From assembly GCA_001466705.2 (NCBI GenBank), contig LATX02000046.1:1240001-1304000 (forward strand): 64,000 nt of DNA, written 5' to 3'. A program made the translations under genes and the position numbers. Shown one piece after another: positions 47,306 to 58,561 of the stretch. Each line of letters opens with the position of its first letter. The first letter of the stretch is position 1. This stretch comes from Moniliophthora roreri (Eukaryota > Basidiomycota > Agaricomycetes > Agaricales > Marasmiaceae). The notes beneath the pieces were generated by a model that was not told the DNA's origin, did not search any database, and saw only the letters and a program-made list of their open reading frames with translations.

Positions 47306-49468
47306 TTATGTTAAAGTGATTGCACGCGTGCAACGGAATATTCTAGCCTTCTTCTCCTCAAAGGTTTCTCCGGCAAACTGAGGCGCCTCCGGGATTTCAA
47401 TCTTGTATTTTGATACAAGCATGGTGAGGATAGCGATACCCTCAGTCTCAAAAAATCTGCCATGTCATGTTACATATTGAGCGTCAGCGTGAAACACTTT
47501 CTGCCAATGCACGAGCGGGCGCCTAGGCGTCAACAACTCCAGCGATACCAACTCGGGCGAGACAAACAAAGCATACCACCGCTGAAAGGAATGAAGAAAG
47601 CGCCTCGAGGCCAGCCACCAAGGTAGCGAGGCTTGAATTCTTGCGGATCATCCCAGTATCGTGCTATGGTCGAGTAAGTTAATGAAAGGTTACGCGCGGT
47701 TACGACACAAACAGTTGTAGTGCATTCCAGCAGGATGCACAGTAATATGTTCCTGTGGTAACTGGAATGGTTCGTGTTTCGCCGAAACGGTTACCGACAT
47801 GCAGGATCGAGTACTCTGTACAGGTTTTTGGGATTCCGGGGACCTTTGAGGCGAGGCTCAGTGTTACCAGCCTTGTAAGACAGCACTCGAGAAGATGCAT
47901 ACCGGGGGAAATAGACGAAGGGTTTCATAAAAGACTCTGTTCAAAAGTCATGAGTGAATTATCATCTTGGTGATCCATGGTGATAGATAGGACATACGCC
48001 ATTGATTGTGTGAACCGAGGCATCTCTTCGTCCGTCTGAAGACGGCATATCAGCAGTTGAAACGGGAGGGTACAGTGCTTCTTACTCGTTCTTCCGTCCG
48101 GCAGTAGTGACTTGATATGTTGATACATGATCTCTTGTTCTTCTGGGTGTGCCAGCGAAGCAAGCGTGTAATAGAGGGTGTGTGCGGTCGTCTAACATGA
48201 CCGAGATGAATATGGGATTAAGGGGAGTGGAATCATCGCTTACTTCGTGCCCAGCTACAAGAAAACAAACACGTTCCCTATGACTTCGCGCGTCGTCAGT
48301 ACCTAGTCGGTGTCATCATTCATATCGACAAGGCCACTGAACAGGTCAAACCGTTCAGCCTTCGTCTCAGAGTTTCGCCGTTCGTTGATCATTTCCTGCA
48401 TGTATTACCGAAAAGTGGTCAATGAATAAATATATCGCCATCTTTAGAAGAATGACTTACTTCGAGCCCATCGCATCCTAGCCGAATCCTTCGGAAACTT
48501 GAGAACTTGGACCACCAATTTGAAGCAACAAGTTTGGTTATCATGCCGGTGGTGACCTCATGGAGGGCTTCCTTGAATGTGAGGTCATGTCCAGAAGCAA
48601 GCGGCTCAATATCCGTCCATGATATCCTTGGCCGAAACCTTAGGACACTATCCGGTGAGTTGAGAAAGCGCAATGTTGAGTGAAACTAACCAGCCGCACC
48701 AATGATGAACAATGCGATCTAGGAATGACACCTGAGCAACAACGCGAGAGCGGTATCAAAGACCGTACAGGAAGAGTAATCTCAAGACCATGGTCGAACT
48801 TGATGACCTTCTGGCCTCTCCATACGTCCTTGAAAAGATCAGACATGACCCAGACCGCTTCATCCCAAACCGGTCTACTGTTTCTCTAGAACGACACGTG
48901 AACATATCAGTATGGTCCACGAGTGGGTGATGAATATCCGGATCCGCACCTCATAGAAAACGAGTGCTACAATCCTTCGGTGCCTCTTCCACTCATCTCC
49001 CTCAGAAACGATAAGGTTTCTTCCAGAAAAGTTGATCCCTTCGTACTTCTCCAAGTGTTTTGGAAAACAAGATCGAGAGCCAAAAATTTCCTGTAGTGTT
49101 GTGAGTACATTCAAATCTTCGAGTAGCTCTTTTTTTACCTTGAGGGCGACTGTTTCTGTCACGACTATCGATGATGCGACATGCAGAAAAGAAAACTAGG
49201 AGAAAGGTTTTAGCATCCAGGGTCCCAAACCAACTGTTCAATGATTAACTCACACGTGGTACGAGATCCCAACCACAGCGTTTGTATACTGAAGAATGCA
49301 GCTGTTCAGCAGCCTGTGATGGTCATGATAGGTGATACTAACGTCGAAACTTGTTGACAAAGAGGTGATTATGGCCCATGAGGATGCCTGGAATCGGAGG
49401 CGTGATATTTGAAATGACTTCATGCTGGGGGAAAGAGTGTAAATGCCAGGGAGGTTGCTATTAATCAA
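47306..49468 (-). pseudogene. Cytochrome P450, recently broken and 5'-truncated
   Basis: Microsomal-type fungal P450 without its N-terminal anchor. Seen in order: NLPGIYTL, VISNITPPIPGILMGHNHLF, EIFGSRSCFPKHLEKYEG, GDEWKRHRRIVA, FKDVWRGQKVIKFDHGLEIT, ASGHDLTFKEALHEVTTG, the I-helix block AGHE + TTAHTLYYTL, MYQHIKSLLPDGR, VPGIPKTCTEYSILHVGN, RYWDDPQEFKPRYLGGWP and FSGG. A 25-base mini-exon (47498..47522) supplies GARSCIGRK with the heme Cys. The end is FFETEGIAILTMLVSKYKIE. Four lesions are visible: a one-base loss after TL near 49.42 kb, an in-frame TAG at 48303..48305, a one-base loss just before AGHE near 48.27 kb, and a two-base loss before TVHPAG near 47.74 kb. Related to the relic at 22-23 kb. 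Confidence 0.8.
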
Positions 49469-50079
49469 GGCACTTAGTTACATCGACGGGAAGAAACCGG
49501 AGCAAATTACATACCCTAGCGAATACTTTGCGCGTCGAGCCTGCAGGAAGACGTGCGGCAGGTACGACACACCAACAACTGTCAGTGCGAGCAGTCGGAG
49601 GTCTTGCCTTCCATGTTCCTCCCTTGCATCCAGTCCAGCTTGCATCTTATCGAGGAGTCTTCAGCCTTCATTTACGAATGCAGAGTCCGATTCCGGAAGG
49701 AGACGCGAGGGGCCAATATTAAACTTGGGATCTGTCACAAGCACCAGCCCATGGACGCCGGCGTCGACGGGGTCTATACAAGACGTTGCAGAATTGATTT
49801 CCATGAGTAATCTTATTAGTTTTGTTTTGTTGGAGAGCTTCATCAGGGTCAGGTAGACCTCCGTAAATGCCTTATCAGAGCGGGCGAGCTTGTACCAGGA
49901 CGGCCAGATGGGTGCGAGAGATCTTCTAATTTCTGGGTCTTTCTTATCCAGAGATGGGATGAGGTATGAAAAGTACGAGCTCTCGATGGAGGAGATGGAG
50001 GTCCAGGCCTTCGAGCCGGATGTCGGTCGTCACGCGTCAATGACGACAGCTCGGCGTGACTTGGTTTGAATTACCACTC
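49469..50079. other. Interval with an unrecognised minus-strand open frame
   Basis: A minus-strand frame open from about 50030 to 49661 reads protein-like (SYFSYLIPSLDKKDPEIRR, SDKAFTEVYLTLMKLSNKT), but I do not recognise it. No P450 N-terminus is found here, although the truncated P450 should extend this way. It may be the coding remnant of another gene. Confidence 0.35.
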
Positions 50080-50225
50080 TCAGCCTGTCTCATCTGAGAT
50101 CTGCACATTCTCCTCCAATCCCAGCTGGCCAATTCGTGAATCGCGAGCCCAATGCAAGCCAGTGATTCGAATCCACAGGCTGAAAGGCATCCCCGAGCCT
50201 GGGGATCAAACGCCATCCATCGTTT
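50080..50225 (-). pseudogene. Degenerate copy of the fragment at 42.2 kb
   Basis: Aligned by eye with 42201..42410 in the same orientation. It shares (A/T)FQP, SNHWLA and LEENV(R/Q)I(A/S)DE blocks, here in shifted frames. No start or complete domain. Family unknown. Confidence 0.5.
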
Positions 50226-50444
50226 TGGTGTCGTTTCGTCCCCCGATTTAGTTCAGGTCCAGAATCGCGGCTGAAGGATGCTTCGCTCGCAAGCTTTTTA
50301 AAGGATGCTCGTTTACTGAAACAGTGTTTCAACGCAAGCCAGGGTTTTCCATGCGGAGCTTGGGCGAAAAACAGGTGCCCATATAAACCAAGTCTGGCTA
50401 ATGTGGCGCTATAGGTCACCCAATTCCTAGCCTTCCTTTCATTT

Positions 50445-50819
50445 ATGGTTCTCTCAGTAACGATCCCGCCTCGCATTATTCACACCATTCGGGTCAACCG
50501 CGGTGGGAAAGTGACCTTTTTGGAACGACGATACCCTGAGGTATGTGCTCGTCTACTCCATTGACCGATGCCATTGTGCTCAGTTGTTTCCCTCCAGCTC
50601 CTTGCGTTGAACGACGCCATCGGGGCCAAGGGCATTACTCTTCCTCCGAAGCATATCCTGGTTACAACATTCGTTCCTTCTGCCTGGGTAGACGACCGCC
50701 TTATCGCGGAGCGCAAGGCCGGATTGGCAAAATACCTCTCGAATATCATTCAGATCCCCGAATACGAGGATTACCCGGCATTATTGGAGTTCCTGAAGGG
50801 TTCTCGCCAGCCTCATTGA
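50445..50819 (+). CDS. Small PX-domain protein (phosphoinositide-binding)
   Basis: A 105-residue protein consisting almost only of a PX-like fold, which in other proteins binds phosphatidylinositol phosphates on endosomal membranes. Exon 1 (50445..50540) encodes PPRIIHTIRVNRGGKVTFLE and RRYPE. An in-phase 57-base intron (50541..50597, GTATGT...CTCCAG) leads to LLALNDAIGAKGITLPPKH and the basic-helix block IAERKAGLAKYLSNIIQ, with the stop at 50819. The order R-Y-x-E/x-x-LN/HDAL, PPK, R-K-x-GL-x-x-YL is the PX pattern. No other domain follows; the next sequence is a chitinase relic. It could be a remnant of a longer protein, but the frame is intact. Confidence 0.6.
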
Positions 50820-51184
50820 GAAGATGCCTTACCTTCAATGCTATCACGCAAGGCAGCTCTAGATCTCGAGAATCAGGTAGAAGCTGAAGCAAGGGATCCT
50901 ATTGCTGTTGCGTGCTATCCTGGTAAGTCTAGGTAGTGAACGTTGTATATCTGATATTGACGTTTAGATCTTCAGCCCGGAGTGTGTGGTCTAATCCGCC
51001 CGAGAACATCGAATAATCGACCTTTCTAAATTCGATATCCTGTTCTTCGGTGAATCGATCTATCTATTGATGTCGAGCATCCAGCTCATACCTCTGTATT
51101 TCTTCATATAGCATTCGCAATTCCAAACCAGTCTTCGGGTTTGGATTGAGACCAACACGGCTAGGACACTCCGCGGCGACTGAT
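50820..51184. other. Spacer, probably decayed 5' part of the chitinase relic
   Basis: No clear block recognised. The family's N-terminal strands would be expected here but are not legible. Confidence 0.35.
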
Positions 51185-52271
51185 CAAAGCTGCACGCAAT
51201 AGTGGAAGGGGAACCAAAATTGTCTTATCGGTTGGTGGATGGGGGTAGTAGCCAGTAGTTCCGACAAGCCACATCAAACGATCAGAATCGGGGCACGTTC
51301 ATCGAAGCGCTTGTTGATGCTATTAACTCGTTCCATTTGAGCGGTATGCTATTGGTTTTCTTAGTATCTTGCTGCTGCTCATTCAGTCTGTTCAGGTGTT
51401 GATATCGAATGGGAATGTCCAAACTCTAACGGAGCTGGCAACCCTCACGGACCAGAAGATGCCAATAATCTATCCAAGCTGTTCCAGGGTCTCCGCGCTG
51501 CACTGGGAGCAAGCAAGATCATCTCGGCTGCTGTGCCTCATCTCCCATGGATTGTCCGAACGGTAGGCCTTTGACCGACATCTTAGCCTGGGCCCGGGGG
51601 ATGACGTATATCAACATCATGTAAGTTTGTTCTTTCCCCTCGGTTGTGATATGGAACAAAAAAGTGCCATAGGAATTATGATGTTTGGGTGCATCTGCGA
51701 ACCCCGGACCTAAGGCCCCTATGAGTATGTTGCTTTCCTTCGGCCGCCCTCAATGTGCCTTTCTGATCAGCCACAGATAACGGTTGCGGAACATCGACCT
51801 AACCCCACGCTAGTGCTCAAGCTGCCTTCGATCAATGGACCGCTGTTGGTGCTCCCGCGAACGGGCTCCTTGCCGGATTACCACTACGGCTACGTCTCAC
51901 AGAGTACCAAGACGACTCTAACAAGAAGCTTTGCACCTTTGAGCGATATGGTGTTGTTACAGCAAGACGCCGATAACAAGAGCTTCTTGAACGGTGCTTA
52001 TGCTCGAACACAGCCAAGCAAACAGATTCAGCGCCGACCACAGCAGCAGCAGACCTCCGTAGATGATACGGGCAGCAAATTTCATTCATGACACTCGTTC
52101 AACAGGGCGCTCTCGTCGAGGGTGCTGGTGGCAATTACCGAGCCGGAGGTGAATTTACGATGGGTATGTACTGTCTATTCGATCGTGTCAGCTCGATACC
52201 AACCGCCTCTCGTAGCATGGGATGATGGAGTGGCGCCACAAAATGTTATCTGTGCTGGACTCGGAAAGTGA
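51185..52271 (+). pseudogene. GH18 chitinase-like relic
   Basis: Blocks of a GH18 chitinase in family order but in several frames: ARNSGRGTKIVLSVGGWG, then after a shift QATSNDQNRGTFIEALVDAI. After a GT-AG intron follow SGVDIEWECPNSNGAGNPHG (the catalytic motif region, with the middle Asp of D-x-D-x-E read as Glu), SKLFQGLRAALGASKIISAA and VPHLPWI. A shift leads to CPNGRPLTDILAWARGMTY with INIM|NYDVW, another shift to ASANPGPKAPM, then HYGYVSQSTKTTLTRSFAP, GALVEGAGGNYRAGGEFTM and WDDGVAP, with the stop at 52269-52271. At least four frame breaks make it a pseudogene. The catalytic Glu itself (DIEWE) is still present. Confidence 0.75.
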
Positions 52272-52849
52272 AGTCAACAATGGACTGGAACACTGGACGG
52301 ACTATATACATACATCCTGTGCTAATTTTGGTTACTCGCTCCTGCGCACTAATTCCAATATCTGACTAGGCCATTACATGCTACTCTAAGTAATAAGCTT
52401 GCTTTTTGATACAACGACTCGACATTCCGTTCCTGTTTCTGCTCGAGGATATACAATCCACTCCTGTGACCAGATACACCATCCACGCCATTTGTCATCA
52501 AGTGCACCATACTCAACGAGATGCACCGCCCTTTTTAGCAGTACCCCTACTCTTTTTGGCAATAAATATATCCTAATCCCGAACCCCAATCCTTAGCCCC
52601 TGACCTCTAAAGCCCAATGCCTAAAGCCTAACGCCTGACCACTAACCTACCCCGCTGAGGGTTAGGACCGTTGCTCGTCTCAACAGGGGGCGCTACGCGC
52701 CAATGCGAGCGAAAAAAACGAACATTTCGAAAGAGTCACGGGAACAAGATACACCGTACTCTGGGCTGATGGACCTGAGATGTGGTGTATCTCCCCTTCG
52801 GCTGACAAGGTGGTGTATCTGGTCACAGTGGGATGGGCGGGGCATCTAG
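52272..52849. other. Spacer with a C/T-rich degenerate word repeat
   Basis: Around 52590..52660 the sequence is built of irregular CCTAAAGC / CCTAACG / CCACTAACC words. They are too irregular to be a telomere repeat. No gene seen. Confidence 0.45.
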
Positions 52850-55800
52850 TCAGTCCCGTCTTTGCTCCGGTTCAACGACTGCTCCTCCGTTATTGCTGTC
52901 TTTCGGTTCGATGGCTGCCTGCTCTTCTACCTTTCCTCCATTCACATTTTCCATTGCACGCATCCCACTACTTCCCCTTCCCAGTTCTTTACCGCGCCAT
53001 TGCACATCCACTAGACCATGTATCTCCCATTCTGCTCGTGTGACACCTCTTTTGTCACCTCTAATACGCATAATCTGAATCTCTCCACATCCTGCAGGAA
53101 CATCCGAAAAGTCAAAAACAACTGGTACTGCCTTTTGGTTGTTAGATCTAGACACCGTATACTTCGTGGTGTAAGTATCGGCTCTCCGATCTAACTTTAG
53201 CGTAGCAGAAAGCTCCATTGAATCGCCGTCAATCTCTCGTACAGAGAGCATGAGCATAAGCGCTCCCGGACTCGGGCAGCGAAATAAAACAAGACATCTT
53301 GCTCTGTTATAGAGTTTGATGCTGTTTCCCTTCGCTTCAACTTCATGACCGCCACGCCCCTCGAACCCTACTCGAAACGCAAAGGATGAGCTATTCTTCA
53401 CCGCCTCCTTCCATGCCTCCCGGTTTCTGAGGACAGCCTTGCAGTGAGGTTGCTTGCAGTCCTCTCCCGGGCAATGACAACGCATTCCGGAAAGACATAG
53501 GATGTTGTGATTCGTCGTGATATGTTCCGTGACTGCTGCTCTGGTGGAGACCTCCTCTGAGCCAGAAAAGAAGTAATTGTGGCGGGTGGATAGTAAGCCG
53601 AAAGGAATGATGAGGCTAGTCATTTGTTCCACTCGACCTGTCTGATCAGGATAAGTAAGGAGCTTTAAATATTCTCCCAGCCGACGCATTTTGAACGTTT
53701 TGACATGGCCAAGATCAAGCGCACAAAGGCGCTTATTCGTTCGGATGCCAGTCAGGGTGAAGTCGGACGCCTCTTCTACATGGACGTAGGGCACGGATAG
53801 TTGGGGATTCGGTGCATTGGCGAGAGACTTAAGTAGGAGTAACGAATGATGAAGCTCTTCTTGGATCTCTTCATCACCGTCCCCGTGGTCGAGTACCCTG
53901 AGAATGGATGGAGGTAACACTTGAGCACATAAATCTGTTATCGACTCCACGTCTACCCCTCCACCTATTCTTTCCCAGAACCCCTTAGCTAATAGATTCA
54001 GATCATCATTCTCTGAACCGGTACACATCCGAAGCCTTCGTAGCATACCCTGGAGGTTATCCCAAGCTTTCCTCATCTGTGTCTCCAAGGGCTCGGTTTC
54101 GTCTGTTGGCACCTCCCATTTGTGCGCCTCGTATCTAAGTAGTGCGTTGTGCTTTTCTGCTGCAATCCGCATTTGCACTGCATAGATGCTTTCCCGCTGT
54201 ACGATGAGTCTCTTGTCCTCTCTTCGGTCATCAAGGAAGCAGCACTCCCGAGTCCACAGGTACAGCTCGAAAAGGGTACTCGTGATTATATTGAGGACGT
54301 CATGGTGGAAGCTGGTACGGAGCTTTGCAGTGGCACCATTATTTTGAGCATGATAGCAGCTTTCGAGATATACGGATTTCAGGTCCCACAACTCTTGCAG
54401 ATTGATGTACTCATTATCGGTAATCGACAACTGAGCCCCATGTGCAGAAAGTTGGCCTTCGTCGTTACGAGGCAGTTGGGAGCCGGGGAGATTCCATTTC
54501 AGATGCAAGTTGGTCTGACGAATTCCGAATAAACGAACGCTGAGATGCTGAGCATGTCTCACGACATCACGAAAGAGCTGGCTACGCAAAAACCCGTCGT
54601 TTCCGCTCTGAACCCGAGCGCCAAGGACAGCTTGGTACGATTCAGTGGCAGAAACGATCTCCAGCTTTGACGAGAAAACATCCATAAGCTCGGCATCGTG
54701 CGTACAACAGAGGAATGTGAATGACCGGGAATCGGTGAGAAGGATAGTGATGGAAAGGTATTTGCGCTCTATGTCTATGTTTGCACCCCCTGATGTAGCG
54801 AGTGCCGTGTGCGCAATTACTGCGTAGAACAAAGTGACAGCCTTGTCCCCCAGTCGCTGAAGGGGCCCAATCCAAGCAGTCGCCGCAGCAAAGAATTCCT
54901 TTTCGTTGTAGATGGCGAAAGGTTTCGAAGAAGAGGTAGCTTCTCCAAATCCCAATTCATCGCCCTTGTTGGGTGACGTTATCAGTGGATAATAAGGATC
55001 CTCCGACGAGTGAAGACGAAGCGACATAGTCAACCCCGTGCCCTCGTCCCATGCCGGATTCAGCCCCCATAACAAAATACGGAGCAGTGAGAGTGTGATC
55101 TCATTGCGAACCATGCATATGGATCAGAAGATGCTTCTGCTTGGCCAACGATGCTGAAACAGCCAACGTAACCGGCCACAATCATTGTCATACCCACAGC
55201 AATTAAAAACTGGCAAATAACGAGGATTGGGTCGGTGGCCAAGAGCGCAGCAAGCTCCTGTTGTTCAGTCTCCGATAGAACCTCTCGTCGACCTTCCTCC
55301 AGGCCGTAGGGCTCTTGTCGTCTTGGCAAATGGATCCGGATGCGCTCCTCCAACATCGTAGTTCCTCCATCTCGTATATCCTCAGAAATAGAATCATGTC
55401 GCTGTGAGATTCGCATCCAAGCAAGACTAGTATTGGTGACTCGGTGTATTCGACGCTGTAACGCCAGCTGTATACACACGACACATAAAAACGACCCAAA
55501 GGAACGAAGCGCCGGATAGATCCATGTCAGAGGACTATTCCAATGGTGCCTGGCTAGGTAAATGTAAGGGGATATGCCGATAACCGCGGATAACGCAGAC
55601 GTCAGGACAAGCAGTGCATTCCAGGAGGACAGGGGCTAAATTCGGATGTTTTAAGGTGACGAACTGGTACTCGAGTCTGGAATTGAGTGACGTACTTCAA
55701 GAAATATGTTAGACATATGGCGTACTCTGAATCTTAATCTTCTGCTTAACGCCTTGATATCTCGGCCCAACTCCTTGATGTTCATCTTTCCGACATCTTT

Positions 55801-56377
55801 GACCGCTCCCCAGCAATACTCCTGTACGAAAGAGCGTTAAATCGTGTTGCATTAGCCAATGGAAAGGAAATTAGGACCAACTTACGGAAAAATGAGCGCC
55901 GCCTTCATACCAGCCTCTTCTATTCCAGCGGCGTACGGCCTCTGAACCGTCATACGAAGCATGCCGTGTGCGTCTCCAGCCCGACCATTCGAAACCAGAG
56001 ACCATGTTGGGGTTGTCGATGTGTTGCTCCCCTAGAAGCTTCTGCAGCTTCACCTCCGCTCCGTACAACCCAGTATCCTTGTCAATGGTCACCATAGACG
56101 ACACAGAGCCTGGGGTAGCAAAACCAACGTCGTCCAACCACCGACCGCCGTAGAAAGGATATGTGATAGTCGCTAATAAAGTAGCGAATGCTACCTTCAC
56201 GATTCCAAGGATACCAAACAGTGATAGCGTGGCAGCGGATGCATATAAATAACCCTTTTCGAGAGCAGACCCTACGTGCCGCTCGCACTGTTCGGTACCA
56301 AGGAGTGGAAGCAGAGCTGCAACATCCTGGATGCCACTAGACAGGGTATCCCCAAAGCGTTTTGGCTTGTCCGACAT
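52850..56377 (-). CDS. Membrane-protein family member B (one-base frameshift in the middle)
   Basis: Paralogue of gene A on the opposite strand. It starts MSDKPKRFGDTLSSGIQDVA at 56377, with LLGTEQCERHVGSALEKGYL identical to A. The membrane half continues through CIQLALQRRIHRVTN and LIAVGMTMIVAGYVGCFSIV. After PYAWF, near 55104..55114, the frame slips by one base relative to A and then continues as NEITLSLLRILLWGLNP in a frame open for about 750 codons to the stop at 52850. That half holds TAWIGPLQRLG, a long helical region and CLSGMRCHCPGEDCKQPHC near 53.5 kb, and ends in a Glu/Asn-rich tail. A 50-base in-phase GT-AG removal (weak GTTGGC donor) could bypass the slip, but it would delete conserved residues. 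The sequence continuous with A's stop position is intact here. Function unknown. Confidence 0.7.
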
Positions 56378-58561
56378 GATCCACGTCGGGAACAGATTTC
56401 GGAATCAATAAAACGAGCGAGGGCTGGTATAAGTCTAGCGAGTCCCTCATGCAATGCAAAGGGCGAGACGCTGGAAGTGGGAAGATCATGTCGGGTTTGT
56501 GATTGTTCTGCAGAACTGACAGGACTTTGGATCGCCTCTATGATACCGACTATTATATCGTAAAGATTAGGAAGCTCACTCATTTCATGTTTTAAGTACA
56601 GACTCGCCTTAGAAAAACCGTGTCTCGTAAGTTCAAGTCGGACTTCGCCCTGACCATGAAAAACAAGCAGATATCGGTCAATTCCAGCAGAAATGCTTGC
56701 AGTTCCTATGCTGGGTCAGAATCCCAAAATGTGAGAGAGCGAAAGGGTAACTAAGTCTTCATGGGCGCTGCTGGGCCATCATGATGGTATCCGACCAAAG
56801 TTGTTATTAGTGTTCATATGACTATCTAAAAGAACAGAAATGGTTATTATCGTTGATATATTCAACGAAGTGTAGAGACCGACCTGTGTTCTGTGGGAAC
56901 TGTAAAGTCACCACATCGAGAGACAGTGATGAGTATTGTGATGTAGACTATAGAATATGTAGTCTATCAGAATGATGAGAGTTTGCCAGGAACCCTTTGT
57001 AGGGACGCTAGACCTTGTATTCAGTCGATCCACAAGCTTGCTGGAACCAAAATGGTACTATTCAGGTACTAGTACCGAATTTTGAGAGATCATGATCGTC
57101 TTGAGGTAAGCTTTGGGCGCCGTCCCTTACCGCGACCACCATCATCAACCAATCATGTCCAACCGTTCCACAAATTTTTGGATACCATCAAATGTCTAGC
57201 CCAGAGGATATCTTTTCCAGGAAGAGACGCTTAATCGTGGGGTACGCCTCAGATTTCATCTCATTATCACTAATCCGACATCAAAATGCGCAGGCTCAGA
57301 AATTGAAGATTGGGATATTTTGGGACGAGAATAGGGGAGGCTCTACATGAATTAGATGAGAGCACCCAGGTGTACCGTATGCCTCTAGCCGTTACAAGAG
57401 GAAGAGTGAATAGGTGTGTCGTACCCTTGCCTTAAGCTTTGAAACATGAGATGATGTCGGTTCAGTCTGGCTGACGGGGATTCATGGACTGCCTGACACC
57501 ACTGGTGGTCTTCGTGGATATTAGAGTCACTACAAAACCCCTATACAAGTGCGAAGCCCGGGCCTACATGAAGAAACTCATCTTTGAAGTATGAGAGGCG
57601 GATCGTGGTGAAGGGTATGAGGTGAGTACAGAATGCCTTTCAATGGTCTCCCTTCCCACCTACTTCCAGATTCTCCTCGATAGGGCTTTCTTCAATGGGC
57701 AACTTTATTCAAGTGAATATTATACATACACCGCCTAATAAAGCAATGCAAGGAAATTGTACACGATAGTTCAAGAAATACTCAAAGACTCAGATATGAA
57801 TGCCAGCTCGTATTCGGAGGAAACACCTAATGAAGTAACGAGGCCTACAGTCCTCTGTCATTCCTGCAACTTGTTTTGGGGGTGGCGAATCTTGGCGTTT
57901 GAGGGAGTTGGTCAGTAGCCTTCAACGCAAAGGAAATCAGTAAGAACGCACAGTTCAGCTCGTTCCTCTTTGTTTTTTCTTGATCCAGTCCCCGCTCAGC
58001 CATTGATCGTATCGCACCACATGCTAGAACGTATTCATCAAGGACGGTGGCACTAGTCATGGTGAATCCATTCGGGTTTCCATACGGTCCTGGTGCATAA
58101 TGGGACTTTTGTGCGTTGGCCCAAAGCGATAGAGCGGCTTTGAAAAGTAGTATGTTCCGGAAGAGATTAGTTCTTATCAATGCCAACAAGGGAGAACAAA
58201 CGGGTGCACGGAAGAGTAAGACTCAAATTACAGGCACGTCATGGCGGAGGAAAGGTCAGTCTCGAGATCCGATTCTGGGAGTACACGTTTGTCAAGGATA
58301 GGGATTAAGCATGTAGGTGCTGGTGCTAATGTACATACAGGAAAAAGCCGAACTATGTACTATATGCTTGGTATATAAATTACTTGCTTGGATGCGTACT
58401 TGAATGTCAATGTGAAGATGAAAAAGATTCAGAAATGCAAAAGAGAATGAGTGTAGATGAAAGCAGTAGATGAGATAGCAGCCTAGAGTCAGACCCTTCC
58501 GAAGAATCAACAAAAAAAAGAAAAAACGAAAAGAGAAAAAATTCAACAAGTCCAATGCGAT
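56378..58561. other. Gene-poor interval upstream of gene B
   Basis: About 2.2 kb. A minus-strand frame at 57845..58189 (114 codons, starting LALIRTNLFRNILLFKAAL) is the only protein-like stretch, and I cannot assign it. The frame 56272..56583 overlaps gene B's start and is probably a shadow. No RNA gene seen. Confidence 0.4.

Noticed and set aside
47465..47575. Loss of the heme Cys loop in the 47-kb P450
   Set aside because: The loop is present on a 25-base mini-exon (47498..47522).
52590..52660. Telomere-like C/T/A repeat
   Set aside because: The words are irregular and no TTAGGG-type unit (CCCTAA) is repeated in tandem; genes continue on both sides.
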